DNA of 64,000 bases from Oscillospiraceae bacterium (GTDB lineage: Bacteria; Bacillota; Clostridia; Oscillospirales; Oscillospiraceae): contig AP025582.1 of assembly GCA_022846075.1 (NCBI GenBank), positions 2,790,001-2,854,000 of the forward strand, read 5' to 3'. Each line of letters starts with the position of its first letter. The first letter of the stretch is position 1. The notes beneath the pieces were generated by a model. The model was given only the letters and a program-made list of their open reading frames with translations, did no database searches and had not been told where the DNA came from. Below, piece by piece: positions 8,985 to 16,032 of the stretch. Both the position numbers and the translations under genes were made by a program.

Positions 8985-9194
8985 AAGCGCGGGTGGGCCT
9001 GTCAACCCGCGGTCCCTCTTGCGCCGCTGACGCTGACATGTGCTGGATGGATGGGTGGGCGCGGGCGGATAATATCCGCCCCTACGAATACGTGGTACCG
9101 CCTATGCCTCGCATTTTCCTTGTAACGAATACACGGCACCGCGCATGACCAGAATTCTCCATGTAGGGGCGGCTATCAGCCGCCCGCCACGCCT
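8985..9194. repeat. Dispersed intergenic repeat, copy 1
   Basis: This stretch matches 29747-29953 in the same order of blocks: a CGGGTG...ACCCG hairpin, CTTGCGCCGCTG, GGATGGGTGGG-like, GGGCGGATAATATCCGCCC, ATACGTGGTACCG, then TGTAGGGGCGGCTATCAGCC and its inverted CGCC end. The two copies differ at scattered positions, so both are diverged members of one family. No ORF with a ribosome site is present. A partial match occurs at 53120-53190. Confidence 0.8.
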
Positions 9195-9222
9195 CATTTT
9201 CGGTTTTTTCCCAGGGGAAGCC

Positions 9223-9256
9223 AAAGCCCCGGCGGTCATTGACCGCCGGGGCTTTT
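9223..9256 (+). terminator. Intrinsic terminator after the repeat
   Basis: A 15-bp stem (AAAGCCCCGGCGGTC with its complement) with a 3-base loop ending in GGGGCTTTT. It closes the transcription unit of the M24 peptidase, 240 bases beyond its stop and after the repeat. Confidence 0.75.
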
Positions 9257-9361
9257 ATGATTAGGTCAATTTTACTATAATTTTGTCATACATTTTGCGC
9301 TACAATCGTCTTACAGACTTAAACCACATTTTGTAATAGACTTAACACAACAAGTCGTATT

Positions 9362-9589
9362 GTGGGTGGTACCGTGAGGCGAAAATTTAAAATTCCTCAG
9401 GTGCCATCCACTACGGTAAAAAGCATCCGTTTTCCCAACGATGTGATGGAACAGGTAGAGACCGCAATCAAGGGGACAGGCTGTACATTCTCCGCCTTTG
9501 TCGTGGAGGCCACACGGGTGGCCCTGGAGGATTTATGCGAAGAAAACAATACTTCCTGCTCGGGTGCGGAGTTTTCCCGGAATCTCTGA
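9362..9589 (+). CDS. Small ribbon-helix-helix-like protein
   Basis: A 75-residue basic-then-acidic protein starting at GTG. Residues about 17-55 (TVKSIRFPNDVMEQVETAIK then FSAFVVEATRVALEDL) resemble a ribbon-helix-helix DNA-binding fold: a short beta strand followed by two helices. A second GTG at 9374 could also be the start. Upstream (9260-9360) is unusually AT-rich for this genome. The next gene starts inside its 3' end, so the two are probably made together, an arrangement seen in antitoxin-toxin pairs, but no toxin family was recognised. Confidence 0.6.
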   Translation: MGGTVRRKFKIPQVPSTTVKSIRFPNDVMEQVETAIKGTGCTFSAFVVEATRVALEDLCEENNTSCSGAEFSRNL

Positions 9590-9903
9590 CCACAAAGATT
9601 TCCGTCGCCGCCGCGGAGTGCGCCGTCTTTCTGGTGGACAAAAAAATCCCGCCCATCATCACTGACCTGCCCCTCTACGGCGTCCCCGTCGAAAATTGGA
9701 TCTTCCCCCCGCAGCGGAGCATCTCACGGGATTACTGGCAGTGGTTCGACCGGGACGAGGCCTACTTTGACAGCCTGCTCCGCCCCGGGGACGAGGTCCA
9801 CGCCTTCGCCTACGTCCGGGACCCCTCCCACCGGGACGTCCTGATGGAACTGGATGAATTTTGCGACGTCAAGGAAGCACGGCTCCGCCTTCATCTTTTT
9901 TGA
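9535..9903 (+). CDS. Unknown protein overlapping the RHH gene
   Basis: A 122-residue protein not matched to a family by eye. It has no signal peptide; the N-terminal part is hydrophobic (CGVFPESLTTKISVAAAECA) and the middle has several aromatic residues (SRDYWQWFDRDEAYF). GGAGG at 9526-9530 lies four bases before the ATG, inside the RHH gene, which supports real translation. It overlaps the RHH gene by 55 bases in another frame. Together they form a two-gene unit of unknown role, possibly a toxin-antitoxin or other small regulatory pair. Confidence 0.55.
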   Translation: MRRKQYFLLGCGVFPESLTTKISVAAAECAVFLVDKKIPPIITDLPLYGVPVENWIFPPQRSISRDYWQWFDRDEAYFDSLLRPGDEVHAFAYVRDPSHRDVLMELDEFCDVKEARLRLHLF

Positions 9904-10007
9904 TGGGGGCGGATAATTTTTTGCCCCGCCGGGCGCGGGAGCGCAGGGGCCGCTGTCCACAGCGGCCCGCCTCCGTTTCCACATCTAGCAACATCGTCAA
10001 AAAATAA

Positions 10008-10055
10008 ACACTATATCTTGTGTTTTTCCTCTTGCGGATTTCCTACAAATGGTGT
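10008..10055 (+). promoter_or_regulatory. Tandem NrdR boxes
   Basis: Box 1 at 10008-10023 reads ACACTATATCTTGTGT, nearly the NrdR consensus. Box 2 at 10040-10055 (TTCCTACAAATGGTGT) is weaker, with 10 of 16 matches. Their starts are 32 bases apart, the three-helical-turn spacing known for paired NrdR sites. Box 2 covers the promoter spacer up to the -10, so binding should block nrdD transcription when dATP is high. Confidence 0.8.
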
Positions 10056-10060
10056 ATACT
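10032..10060 (+). promoter_or_regulatory. nrdDG promoter
   Basis: TTGCGG at 10032-10037 and TATACT at 10055-10060 are 17 bases apart. The -10 touches the second NrdR box. Confidence 0.7.
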
Positions 10061-10103
10061 TTCCCTACTTCACCACAAGATAACACCAGAGAGGGGAACC
10101 AAA

Positions 10104-12284
10104 ATGAAGATCATCAAGAGAAGCGGCACCGAGGTCGCTTTTGACGCCGCCAAGATCGCCGCCGCCATCGCCAAGGCCAACGCCGCCACCACCGGCGCAC
10201 GGGAGCTGACCCCCGGCCAGATCACCGACATGTCCGCCCGTGTGGAGCAGACCGCCGCCCAGATGGGCCGCACCCTGTCCGTGGAGGAGATCCAGGAGTT
10301 GGTGGAGACCGAGCTGATGAAGGAGGGGGCCTATGAGACGGCCAAGCGGTACATCCGCTACCGCTACACCCGCTCCCTGGCCCGGGCCGCCAACACCACC
10401 GACGAGCAGATTTTGACCCTCATCGAGTCCAACAATGAGGAGGTCATGCAGGAGAACTCCAACAAGGACCCCAAGGTCAACGCCGTCCAGCGGGACTACA
10501 TGGCGGGCGAGGTCTCCAAGGACATCTCCCGCCGGGTCCTCCTGCCCCAGGATATCGTGGAGGCCCACGAGGCCGGCATCATCCACTTCCACGACATGGA
10601 CTACTTCGCCCAGCACATGCACAACTGCGACCTGGTGAACCTGGAGGACATGCTGCAGAACGGCACCGTCATCTCGGGCACCATGATCGAGAAGCCCCAC
10701 TCCTTCTCCACCGCCTGCAACATCGCCACCCAGATCATCGCCCAGGTGGCCTCCAACCAGTACGGCGGGCAGTCCATCTCTCTGGCCCACCTGGCCCCCT
10801 TCGTGGACGTGTCCCGCCAGAAGATCCGCCGGGACGTCACCGAGGAGTGCCGCCTTCTGAACAACGGCAATGTGGACGAGGCGGTGGTCTCCCAGATCGT
10901 GGAAAAGCGCCTGCGGGAGGAGATCCGCAAGGGCGTCCAGACCATCCAGTACCAGGTGGTCACCCTCATGACCACCAACGGCCAGGCCCCTTTCATCACC
11001 GTGCTCATGTACCTGGGCGAGGCCCGGAACGAGCAGGAGAAAAAGGATCTCGCGGTCATCATCGAAGAGACCCTCAAGCAGCGCTATGAGGGGGTCAAGA
11101 ACGAGGTGGGCGTTTTCGTCACCCCCGCCTTCCCCAAGCTTATCTACGTCCTGGAGGAGGACAACATCCACGCCGATTCCCCCTACTGGTACCTCACCCA
11201 GCTCTCCGCCAAGTGCACCGCCAAGCGGCTGGTGCCCGACTATATCTCCGAGAAGATCATGCTCCGGGACAAGGTGGATAAAAACGGCGAGGGCCACTGC
11301 TACACCTGCATGGGCTGCCGCTCCTTCCTCACCCCCTACGTGGACCCGGAGACCGGAAAGCCCAAGTATTACGGCCGCTTCAACCAGGGCGTGGTGACCC
11401 TGAATCTGGTGGACGTGGCCCTCTCCTCCGGCGGGGATATGGAGCGGTTCTGGTCCGTCTTTGACGAGCGGCTGGACCTGTGCTACCGGGCCCTCATGTG
11501 CCGCCACAACCGGCTGAAGGGCACCCTCTCCGACGCCGCCCCCATCCTCTGGCAGTACGGCGCCATCGCCCGGCTGAAGAAGGGGGAGCCCATCGACAAG
11601 CTCCTCTACAACGGCTACTCCACCATCTCCCTGGGCTACGCCGGACTCTATGAGTGCGTGAAGTATATGACCGGCAAGTCCCACACCGAGGAGGGGGGCA
11701 CCGACTTCGCCCTGGAGGTCATGCGCTACCTCAACAAGGCCACCGCCGCCTGGAAGGCCCAGGAGCACATGGACTTCTCCCTCTACGGCACCCCCCTGGA
11801 GTCCACCACCTACCGTTTCGCCAAGTGCATCCAGAAGCGGTTCGGGGTGATCCCCGGGGTAACCGACAAGGCGTATATTACCAACAGCTATCACGTCCAC
11901 GTCACCGAGCCCATCGACGCCTTCGACAAGCTGGCCTTTGAGGCCCAGTTCCAGACCCTCTCCCCCGGCGGGGCCATCAGCTACGTGGAGGTTCCCAATA
12001 TGCAGGACAACCTCCCCGCCGTCCTCTCCGTCATCCAGTTCATCTACGACCACATCATGTATGCCGAGCTGAACACCAAGTCCGACTACTGCCAGGTCTG
12101 CGGCTTCGACGGGGAGATCCAGATCGTGGAGGACGACGGCAAGCTGGTCTGGGAGTGCCCCCACTGCCACAACCGGGACCAGGACAAGATGAACGTGGCC
12201 CGGCGCACCTGCGGCTATATCGGCACCCAGTTCTGGAACCAGGGAAGGACGCAAGAGATCAAGGAGCGGGTGCTCCATCTATAA
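10104..12284 (+). CDS. nrdD: Anaerobic ribonucleoside-triphosphate reductase
   Basis: Class III ribonucleotide reductase, reducing NTPs to dNTPs with a glycyl radical in strict anaerobes. The 726-residue product carries an N-terminal ATP-cone (about 1-90) for allosteric control, the catalytic barrel, a four-cysteine zinc site near the C-terminus (CQVCGFDGE at about 663 and CPHCHN at about 685), and the glycyl radical motif RRTCGYIG at about 700-707. The ATG at 10104 follows GAGAGGGG at 10089-10096. Its last 17 codons are duplicated with silent changes at 12360-12410, and these last codons use rarer codons (GGA, AGG, ACG, CAA, CTA) than the rest of the gene. NrdG follows. Confidence 0.97.
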   Translation: MKIIKRSGTEVAFDAAKIAAAIAKANAATTGARELTPGQITDMSARVEQTAAQMGRTLSVEEIQELVETELMKEGAYETAKRYIRYRYTRSLARAANTTDEQILTLIESNNEEVMQENSNKDPKVNAVQRDYMAGEVSKDISRRVLLPQDIVEAHEAGIIHFHDMDYFAQHMHNCDLVNLEDMLQNGTVISGTMIEKPHSFSTACNIATQIIAQVASNQYGGQSISLAHLAPFVDVSRQKIRRDVTEECRLLNNGNVDEAVVSQIVEKRLREEIRKGVQTIQYQVVTLMTTNGQAPFITVLMYLGEARNEQEKKDLAVIIEETLKQRYEGVKNEVGVFVTPAFPKLIYVLEEDNIHADSPYWYLTQLSAKCTAKRLVPDYISEKIMLRDKVDKNGEGHCYTCMGCRSFLTPYVDPETGKPKYYGRFNQGVVTLNLVDVALSSGGDMERFWSVFDERLDLCYRALMCRHNRLKGTLSDAAPILWQYGAIARLKKGEPIDKLLYNGYSTISLGYAGLYECVKYMTGKSHTEEGGTDFALEVMRYLNKATAAWKAQEHMDFSLYGTPLESTTYRFAKCIQKRFGVIPGVTDKAYITNSYHVHVTEPIDAFDKLAFEAQFQTLSPGGAISYVEVPNMQDNLPAVLSVIQFIYDHIMYAELNTKSDYCQVCGFDGEIQIVEDDGKLVWECPHCHNRDQDKMNVARRTCGYIGTQFWNQGRTQEIKERVLHL

Positions 12285-12359
12285 AAAATCATTTTTCCCG
12301 CCGCTCTGCCGTTCCGTTAACTCACGCTAAGCTCGCTTCGCTCGCCAAGCGTGAGTAAA
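12285..12359 (+). repeat. Short palindromic insert between two nrdD tails
   Basis: A 75-base stretch separates the real nrdD stop from the second copy of its tail. It begins with a short AAAAAT/ATTTTT palindrome and ends with a stem (CTCACGCT with AGCGTGAG, 12321-12356) around GCTCGCTTCGCTCGC. It carries no ORF. It may be the scar of a mobile element that brought its own nrdD 3' end. Confidence 0.6.
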
Positions 12360-12410
12360 TGGAACCAGGGCCGGACCCAGGAGATCAAGGAGCGGGTCCT
12401 GCATCTGTAA
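12360..12410 (+). pseudogene. Duplicated orphan 3' end of nrdD
   Basis: In this 51-base segment the reading frame gives WNQGRTQEIKERVLHL and a stop, identical in protein to codons 711-726 plus stop of nrdD (12234-12284). The DNA differs at seven positions, all silent. This copy uses the GC-rich codons normal for this genome (GGC, CGG, ACC, CAG, GTC, CTG), so it looks like the ancestral tail, displaced by the recoded tail now attached to nrdD. It has no start codon or ribosome site and is not expressed as a protein. Confidence 0.85.
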
Positions 12411-12432
12411 AGGGCCTCCCGCCTCTGCCCAC

Positions 12433-12606
12433 GTTCCCCTCATCCGCCCCAGTTTGCGAACTGGGGCACCTTTCCCCCAGGGGAAGGCCTCCTCCTGCGG
12501 AAGGCTTTCCTGGGGGTTTAGTGGCCCTTAGCGGTAGCTTAGGGCCACTTAATGCAAGCGAAGTCGTTGAAGCTGGCTGGCCAAAGGCCAGACTGATGAG
12601 GGGAAC
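12433..12606. repeat. MITE-like palindromic element, copy 1
   Basis: GTTCCCCTCATC at 12433-12444 and its exact complement GATGAGGGGAAC at 12595-12606 bound a 174-base element rich in internal hairpins (e.g. GCCCCAGTTTGCGAACTGGGGC, AGTGGCCCTTAGC/GCTTAGGGCCACT). The same ends recur at 56634-56745 and 53218-53349. No transposase is present, so it would be a non-autonomous element or a large structured repeat. Confidence 0.75.
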
Positions 12607-12637
12607 CCCCCTACACCCTTTTTTGTGAGGTCATTGC

Positions 12638-13162
12638 ATGAATTACGGCAACATCAAGCGCCGGGACATCGCCGACGGCATCGGCGTCCGGGTGACCCTC
12701 TTCGTCTCGGGCTGCACCCACCACTGCAAGAACTGCTTCCAGGCCGAGACCTGGGACTTCGCCTTCGGCCAGCCCTTCACCGAGGACACCCAGCGCCAGC
12801 TTTTGGAGGATTTGTCCCCCAGCTTCATTGACGGGCTCACCCTCCTGGGCGGAGAGCCCTTTGAGCCGGACAACCAGCGCGCCCTGACCCCCTTCCTCCA
12901 CCGGGTGCGGGAGGCCTGCCCCCACAAGACCATCTGGGCCTACTCCGGCTACACCCTGGAGGAGCTCATCGGCCAGGTCCCCTCCCGCTGCCGCTGTGAG
13001 GTCACCGACGAGATGCTCTCTCTGGTGGACGTGCTGGTGGATGGAAAATTTGTGGAGGAGCTCAAGGACATCACCCTCCGCTTCCGGGGCTCGTCCAACC
13101 AGCGGCTCATCGACCTGAACGCCACCCGGAGGGCCGGGACCATCGTCCTCTGGGAGGGATAA
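12638..13162 (+). CDS. nrdG: Anaerobic ribonucleotide reductase activating protein
   Basis: Radical-SAM activase that uses S-adenosylmethionine and a 4Fe-4S cluster to put the glycyl radical on NrdD. The 174-residue product has the cluster motif CTHHCKNC (Cys26, Cys30, Cys33), the family pattern CxxxCxxC, and GGEPF for SAM binding at about 71-75. GTGAGG at 12625-12630 precedes the ATG. It lies 353 bases after nrdD, separated by the duplicated nrdD tail and a palindromic repeat, an unusual gap for this normally tight pair. A strong terminator follows its stop. Confidence 0.95.
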   Translation: MNYGNIKRRDIADGIGVRVTLFVSGCTHHCKNCFQAETWDFAFGQPFTEDTQRQLLEDLSPSFIDGLTLLGGEPFEPDNQRALTPFLHRVREACPHKTIWAYSGYTLEELIGQVPSRCRCEVTDEMLSLVDVLVDGKFVEELKDITLRFRGSSNQRLIDLNATRRAGTIVLWEG

Positions 13163-13207
13163 AACCAACGCGCGGGCGGAATTCATCCGCCCGCGCGTTG
13201 GTTTTAT
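13159..13207. terminator. Bidirectional terminator nrdG / PfpI gene
   Basis: A perfect 22-bp stem beginning ATAAAACCAACGCGCGGGCG with a 5-base loop. It ends GGTTTTAT, and the complementary strand also ends in T-rich sequence, so it can serve both convergent genes. Confidence 0.85.
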
Positions 13208-13227
13208 CTGACCGCAAATGCCTGGCT

Positions 13228-13875
13228 CTATTTGACGCGGCTCTCCATATCGGGCGGCAAGGTTTGCATGAGGGCGAAGAAATGTTCCGGCTTCCCGGTG
13301 CTGAAATACTCATACCAAGCCTCCAGGGTGTCGGACCGAAAAACGCCTAAGCGGCCGATTATCTGCTTTGCCCACAGCAAAGCACCGGCGGAGCCAGCGG
13401 TAATCAGGTTGTGATCCGCCACAGAAAGTTGATCCACATAAAAGCTCCGCCCCCTATAACCGGGGGCCGCCATTTCAAGAAATCCCGGCCCGTTGCTGGT
13501 ATGGGAACGCCGGTCCAACAGCCCCGCTCCGGCAAGCGCGGCGGTGGCCCCGCAGATGGCGCACACCGTGGCGCCCACGGAGAGAAGCTGAGCCGCTTTT
13601 TCGATGATCGCGCCATGCTTCGGGTCATTCCACTCGGCCGCCCCCGGCAGCAGCAGCACGCTTGTCTCGCTCACGAGCATCTCTTCGATCAGGCAGTCGG
13701 GCGTGACCGTCAGCCCGCCCATGGTGCGGACCGGCTCCTTTGAGCGGCTCACTGTTTTGAGGGTCACCCGCTGGGCGTCCTTTTTGAAAAACCGGCCGGA
13801 ATTCAATTCCGCGGTGACATACCCCAGCTCCCAGTCGGCCAACGTGTCCAGAATGTAAACATAGATGGTAAGCAT
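13228..13875 (-). CDS. DJ-1/PfpI family protein
   Basis: A 215-residue cytosolic protein of the DJ-1/PfpI (class I glutamine amidotransferase-like) superfamily. The nucleophile elbow is CAICGATAAL with the candidate catalytic Cys108; the region LLLPGAAEW (75-82) is the preceding strand and loop. Family members include chaperone/deglycase-like, isonitrile hydratase-like and regulatory proteins; which applies here is unknown. It is divergent from a WYL-domain regulator that very likely controls it. Codon use is less GC-rich than neighbours, suggesting this pair was gained by transfer. Confidence 0.85.
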   Translation of the reverse strand: MLTIYVYILDTLADWELGYVTAELNSGRFFKKDAQRVTLKTVSRSKEPVRTMGGLTVTPDCLIEEMLVSETSVLLLPGAAEWNDPKHGAIIEKAAQLLSVGATVCAICGATAALAGAGLLDRRSHTSNGPGFLEMAAPGYRGRSFYVDQLSVADHNLITAGSAGALLWAKQIIGRLGVFRSDTLEAWYEYFSTGKPEHFFALMQTLPPDMESRVK

Positions 13876-13935
13876 ACAGTTCCTCCATTTTTATTCTTTG
13901 ATTGATTTACCTGCGGTTTCATTGTACGATATCAT

Positions 13936-13946
13936 TGTTGACAACA
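13936..13946. promoter_or_regulatory. Palindrome and -35 region between PfpI and WYL genes
   Basis: TGTTGACAACA is a perfect 11-base palindrome and contains a TTGACA hexamer (13938-13943). Its place in the divergent intergenic region makes it a candidate operator of the WYL regulator. No matching strong -10 was found at 17 bases. Confidence 0.35.
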
Positions 13947-13982
13947 GCATGGCCACAATTCAATTTGAAAGGCGGTTGTCAA

Positions 13983-14915
13983 ATGAAAATCGACAGGCTC
14001 GTCAGCATCATTATGCTCCTTCTCAATCAGGGACGGATCGGCGCGGGGGAGCTGGCGGAACGGTTTGAGGTCTCGCCCCGCACGATCTACCGTGACATAG
14101 ACGCCATCAATATGGCGGGGATCCCTGTCCGCTCCACAACCGGCGTGGGCGGCGGCTTTGAGATCATGCCGGAATATAAGCTGGATAAAAAGGTGTTTTC
14201 CGCCGCTGACCTTTCCGCTCTCCTGATGGGGCTTTCCAGCCTTTCCAACATCGTGCGGGGGGATGAGCTGGTACACGCCCTCGCCAAAATCAAGAGCTTT
14301 ATCCCCGCCGACCGGGCGAAGGACATCGAATTGCGGGCGGATCAAATACGGATTGATCTAAGTCCGTGGATGGGCAGCCCGGTGATACCCTCCTGTTTGG
14401 AAACGATCCAGGCGGCCTTGCAGGAAAACAGGCTGCTGACCTTTGACTATATCGCCCATCACGGAAACAAGACCGCGCGAACCGTCGAGCCCTATCAGCT
14501 GGTATGGAAAAGCAGTCATTGGTATTTTCAAGGCTACTGCCATCAAAGGAATGATTACCGCTTATTCAGGCTCTCCCGTATCTCAAACCTGCGGCTGCGG
14601 GAGGAGACCTTCGCGCCCCGTGGGTATCAAAAACCGATTTTGGACTTTGCGGAGACTTGGGAGGCGATACAAATAAAAATCAAGCTCCGAATCCATAAAT
14701 CCGTGATGGACCGTGTGCTTGATTTTTGCGCCTATGAGAATTTTTCGCCGGACGGGGACGAGCATTACATCGTCAGCTTCCCCTTCCTGGAGAACGACTA
14801 CTACTACGACATTCTTATGGGCTTTGGGCCCCGATGCGAATGTCTGGAGCCGGCGCCCGTCCGCGCGGAAATGAGACGCAGAATACATGATATGGCCGCC
14901 CAATACAAAAACTAG
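13983..14915 (+). CDS. HTH and WYL-domain transcriptional regulator (YafY type)
   Basis: A 310-residue DNA-binding regulator. Residues about 1-60 form a winged HTH of the HTH_11 type (RLVSIIMLLLNQGRIGAGEL, then SPRTIYRDIDAIN). A WYL domain follows at about 140-210 with the typical FDYIAHHGNKT, VEPYQLVWKSSHWYFQGYC and YRLFRLSRI segments, then a WCX-like C-terminal part. WYL domains bind ligands, often nucleic acid or nucleotides. The ATG at 13983 follows AAAGGCGG. It is divergent from the PfpI gene, its likely target. Lower GC than surrounding genes. Confidence 0.9.
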   Translation: MKIDRLVSIIMLLLNQGRIGAGELAERFEVSPRTIYRDIDAINMAGIPVRSTTGVGGGFEIMPEYKLDKKVFSAADLSALLMGLSSLSNIVRGDELVHALAKIKSFIPADRAKDIELRADQIRIDLSPWMGSPVIPSCLETIQAALQENRLLTFDYIAHHGNKTARTVEPYQLVWKSSHWYFQGYCHQRNDYRLFRLSRISNLRLREETFAPRGYQKPILDFAETWEAIQIKIKLRIHKSVMDRVLDFCAYENFSPDGDEHYIVSFPFLENDYYYDILMGFGPRCECLEPAPVRAEMRRRIHDMAAQYKN

Positions 14916-15006
14916 GACCAAATCACCCGCATCTAACCAGCGTTTCCCACGCGATTCCGGTTTCCCGGCGGTTTTTCTCCCAGGCGGAGACTTTTCCCTC
15001 TTTCTT

Positions 15007-15035
15007 TTGACATTTCCGCCGCAAACGGGTACAAT
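15007..15035 (+). promoter_or_regulatory. Promoter of the TIGR04255 gene
   Basis: TTGACA at 15007-15012 and TACAAT at 15030-15035 with 17 bases between, one mismatch from consensus. The ATG at 15070 lies about 35 bases downstream. Confidence 0.8.
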
Positions 15036-15069
15036 AGGCGTGTATCACTTATGGAAGGAGCCAAACACG

Positions 15070-15849
15070 ATGTTGTTTTCCGATAACGCCCGCTTTTCCT
15101 ATGCCAACCCCCAGCTGATCGAGACCATCTGCCAGCTGCGTTTCCCCACCATCCTGTCCATTGGCAGCACCGAGCCCGCCCAGTTCCAGGAGGCCATCCG
15201 GGCCGATTTTCCCAAGTACGTGGCCCGGCAGGAGCAGCAGCCCCCCCGGGTGGTGAACAACAAGCTGGAGCAGCAGCCCCCCATCACCAACTATAACTTC
15301 ATCTCCACCGACGGGCTGTGGAAGATCAACCTGACCAGCACCTTCATCGCCCTGTCCACCCTCCGGTACACCCGCTGGGAGGAGTTCGCCCAGAAGCTGG
15401 ACAAGACCCTGGCCCTTTTCATCCAGATCTACCAGCCCGCCTTTTTCGAGCGCATCGGCCTGCGCTACGTCAACGCCTTCTCCCGCAAGCGGCTGGGCCT
15501 GGAGGGGGAGCTGTGGGACGACCTCATCAACGCCCCCTTCATCGGCGTTCTCTCGGAGCCCGACATTGAGGAGGGCGCCGTCACCAAGAACGCCCTGGAC
15601 GTGGAGATGACCCTGGGGGAGAACCGCCGCATGAAGCTCCACGCCGGGCCCGGCCTCCTCAACGGGGGCAAGCAGGACCCCGAGCCCAAGTTCATCCTGG
15701 ACGGCGATTTCTCCGTGATGGACAAGCAGATCCCCGCCGACCGCATCGCCGAGGACCTGAACGGCCTCCACGACTATGCTGTGCGGCTGTTCAACTCCGC
15801 CGTCACCCAGGAGCTTCGGGACGCCATGGGCCCCACGCCCCTGGACTGA
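15070..15849 (+). CDS. TIGR04255 family protein
   Basis: A 259-residue cytosolic protein of the TIGR04255 family, sporadic in bacteria and without an assigned function. The characteristic N-terminus (YANPQLIETICQLRF) and the conserved FIALSTLRYTRWEEF and FERIGLRYVNAF segments are present. AAGGAG at 15055-15060 is nine bases before the ATG. It is a single gene with a near-consensus promoter and its own terminator, so it is expected to be well expressed. Members of this family are sometimes found in defence or mobile regions, but nothing of that kind flanks it here. Confidence 0.75.
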   Translation: MLFSDNARFSYANPQLIETICQLRFPTILSIGSTEPAQFQEAIRADFPKYVARQEQQPPRVVNNKLEQQPPITNYNFISTDGLWKINLTSTFIALSTLRYTRWEEFAQKLDKTLALFIQIYQPAFFERIGLRYVNAFSRKRLGLEGELWDDLINAPFIGVLSEPDIEEGAVTKNALDVEMTLGENRRMKLHAGPGLLNGGKQDPEPKFILDGDFSVMDKQIPADRIAEDLNGLHDYAVRLFNSAVTQELRDAMGPTPLD

Positions 15850-15872
15850 CCGGACTCCTTTCCCCATCAAAC

Positions 15873-15909
15873 AAAAAGCGCGCTGAGAAATATCTCAGTG
15901 CGCTTTTTT
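15873..15909 (+). terminator. Terminator of the TIGR04255 gene
   Basis: AAAAAGCGCGCTGAGA pairs with TCTCAGTGCGCTTTTT (one G-T pair) around AATA, followed by a T run. A second small hairpin (TATAGCTTGCC/GGCAAGCTATA) follows at 15910-15934. Confidence 0.85.
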
Positions 15910-16005
15910 TATAGCTTGCCTGCGGCAAGCTATAAAAAACGGCACGCGGCCGTCCCGGCGGCGGCCTAAAATCCCAGGCATGGCCCCAGAGGGGCCATAT
16001 GCCGT

Positions 16006-16032
16006 AAAAAATAGCTCAAAGAGCTATTTTTT
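16006..16032 (-). terminator. Terminator of the DEAD-box helicase gene
   Basis: AAAAAATAGCTC and GAGCTATTTTTT form a 12-bp stem with a 3-base loop. It overlaps the TAA stop codon of the helicase gene on the minus strand, and the stem itself supplies the U run. Confidence 0.75.

Noticed and set aside
9283-9306. Promoter TTGTCA/TACAAT for the RHH gene
   Set aside because: The hexamers are only 12 bases apart, too close for a sigma-A-type promoter.
10065-12278. Long open frame on the minus strand antisense to nrdD (over 700 codons)
   Set aside because: It is a by-product of the GC-rich third positions of nrdD; its product is Val/Gly/His/Leu-rich low complexity with no ribosome site. The same holds for other long antisense frames across htpG, DEAD-box, pgi and pncB genes.
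12285-12359. Group I or II intron in nrdD
   Set aside because: The insert is only 75 bases, lies after the stop codon and lacks intron core sequences; nrdD is uninterrupted.
12359-12628. An 89-codon ORF across the orphan nrdD tail and MITE
   Set aside because: It reads the duplicated nrdD tail in the wrong frame and continues through the palindromic repeat; no ribosome site.
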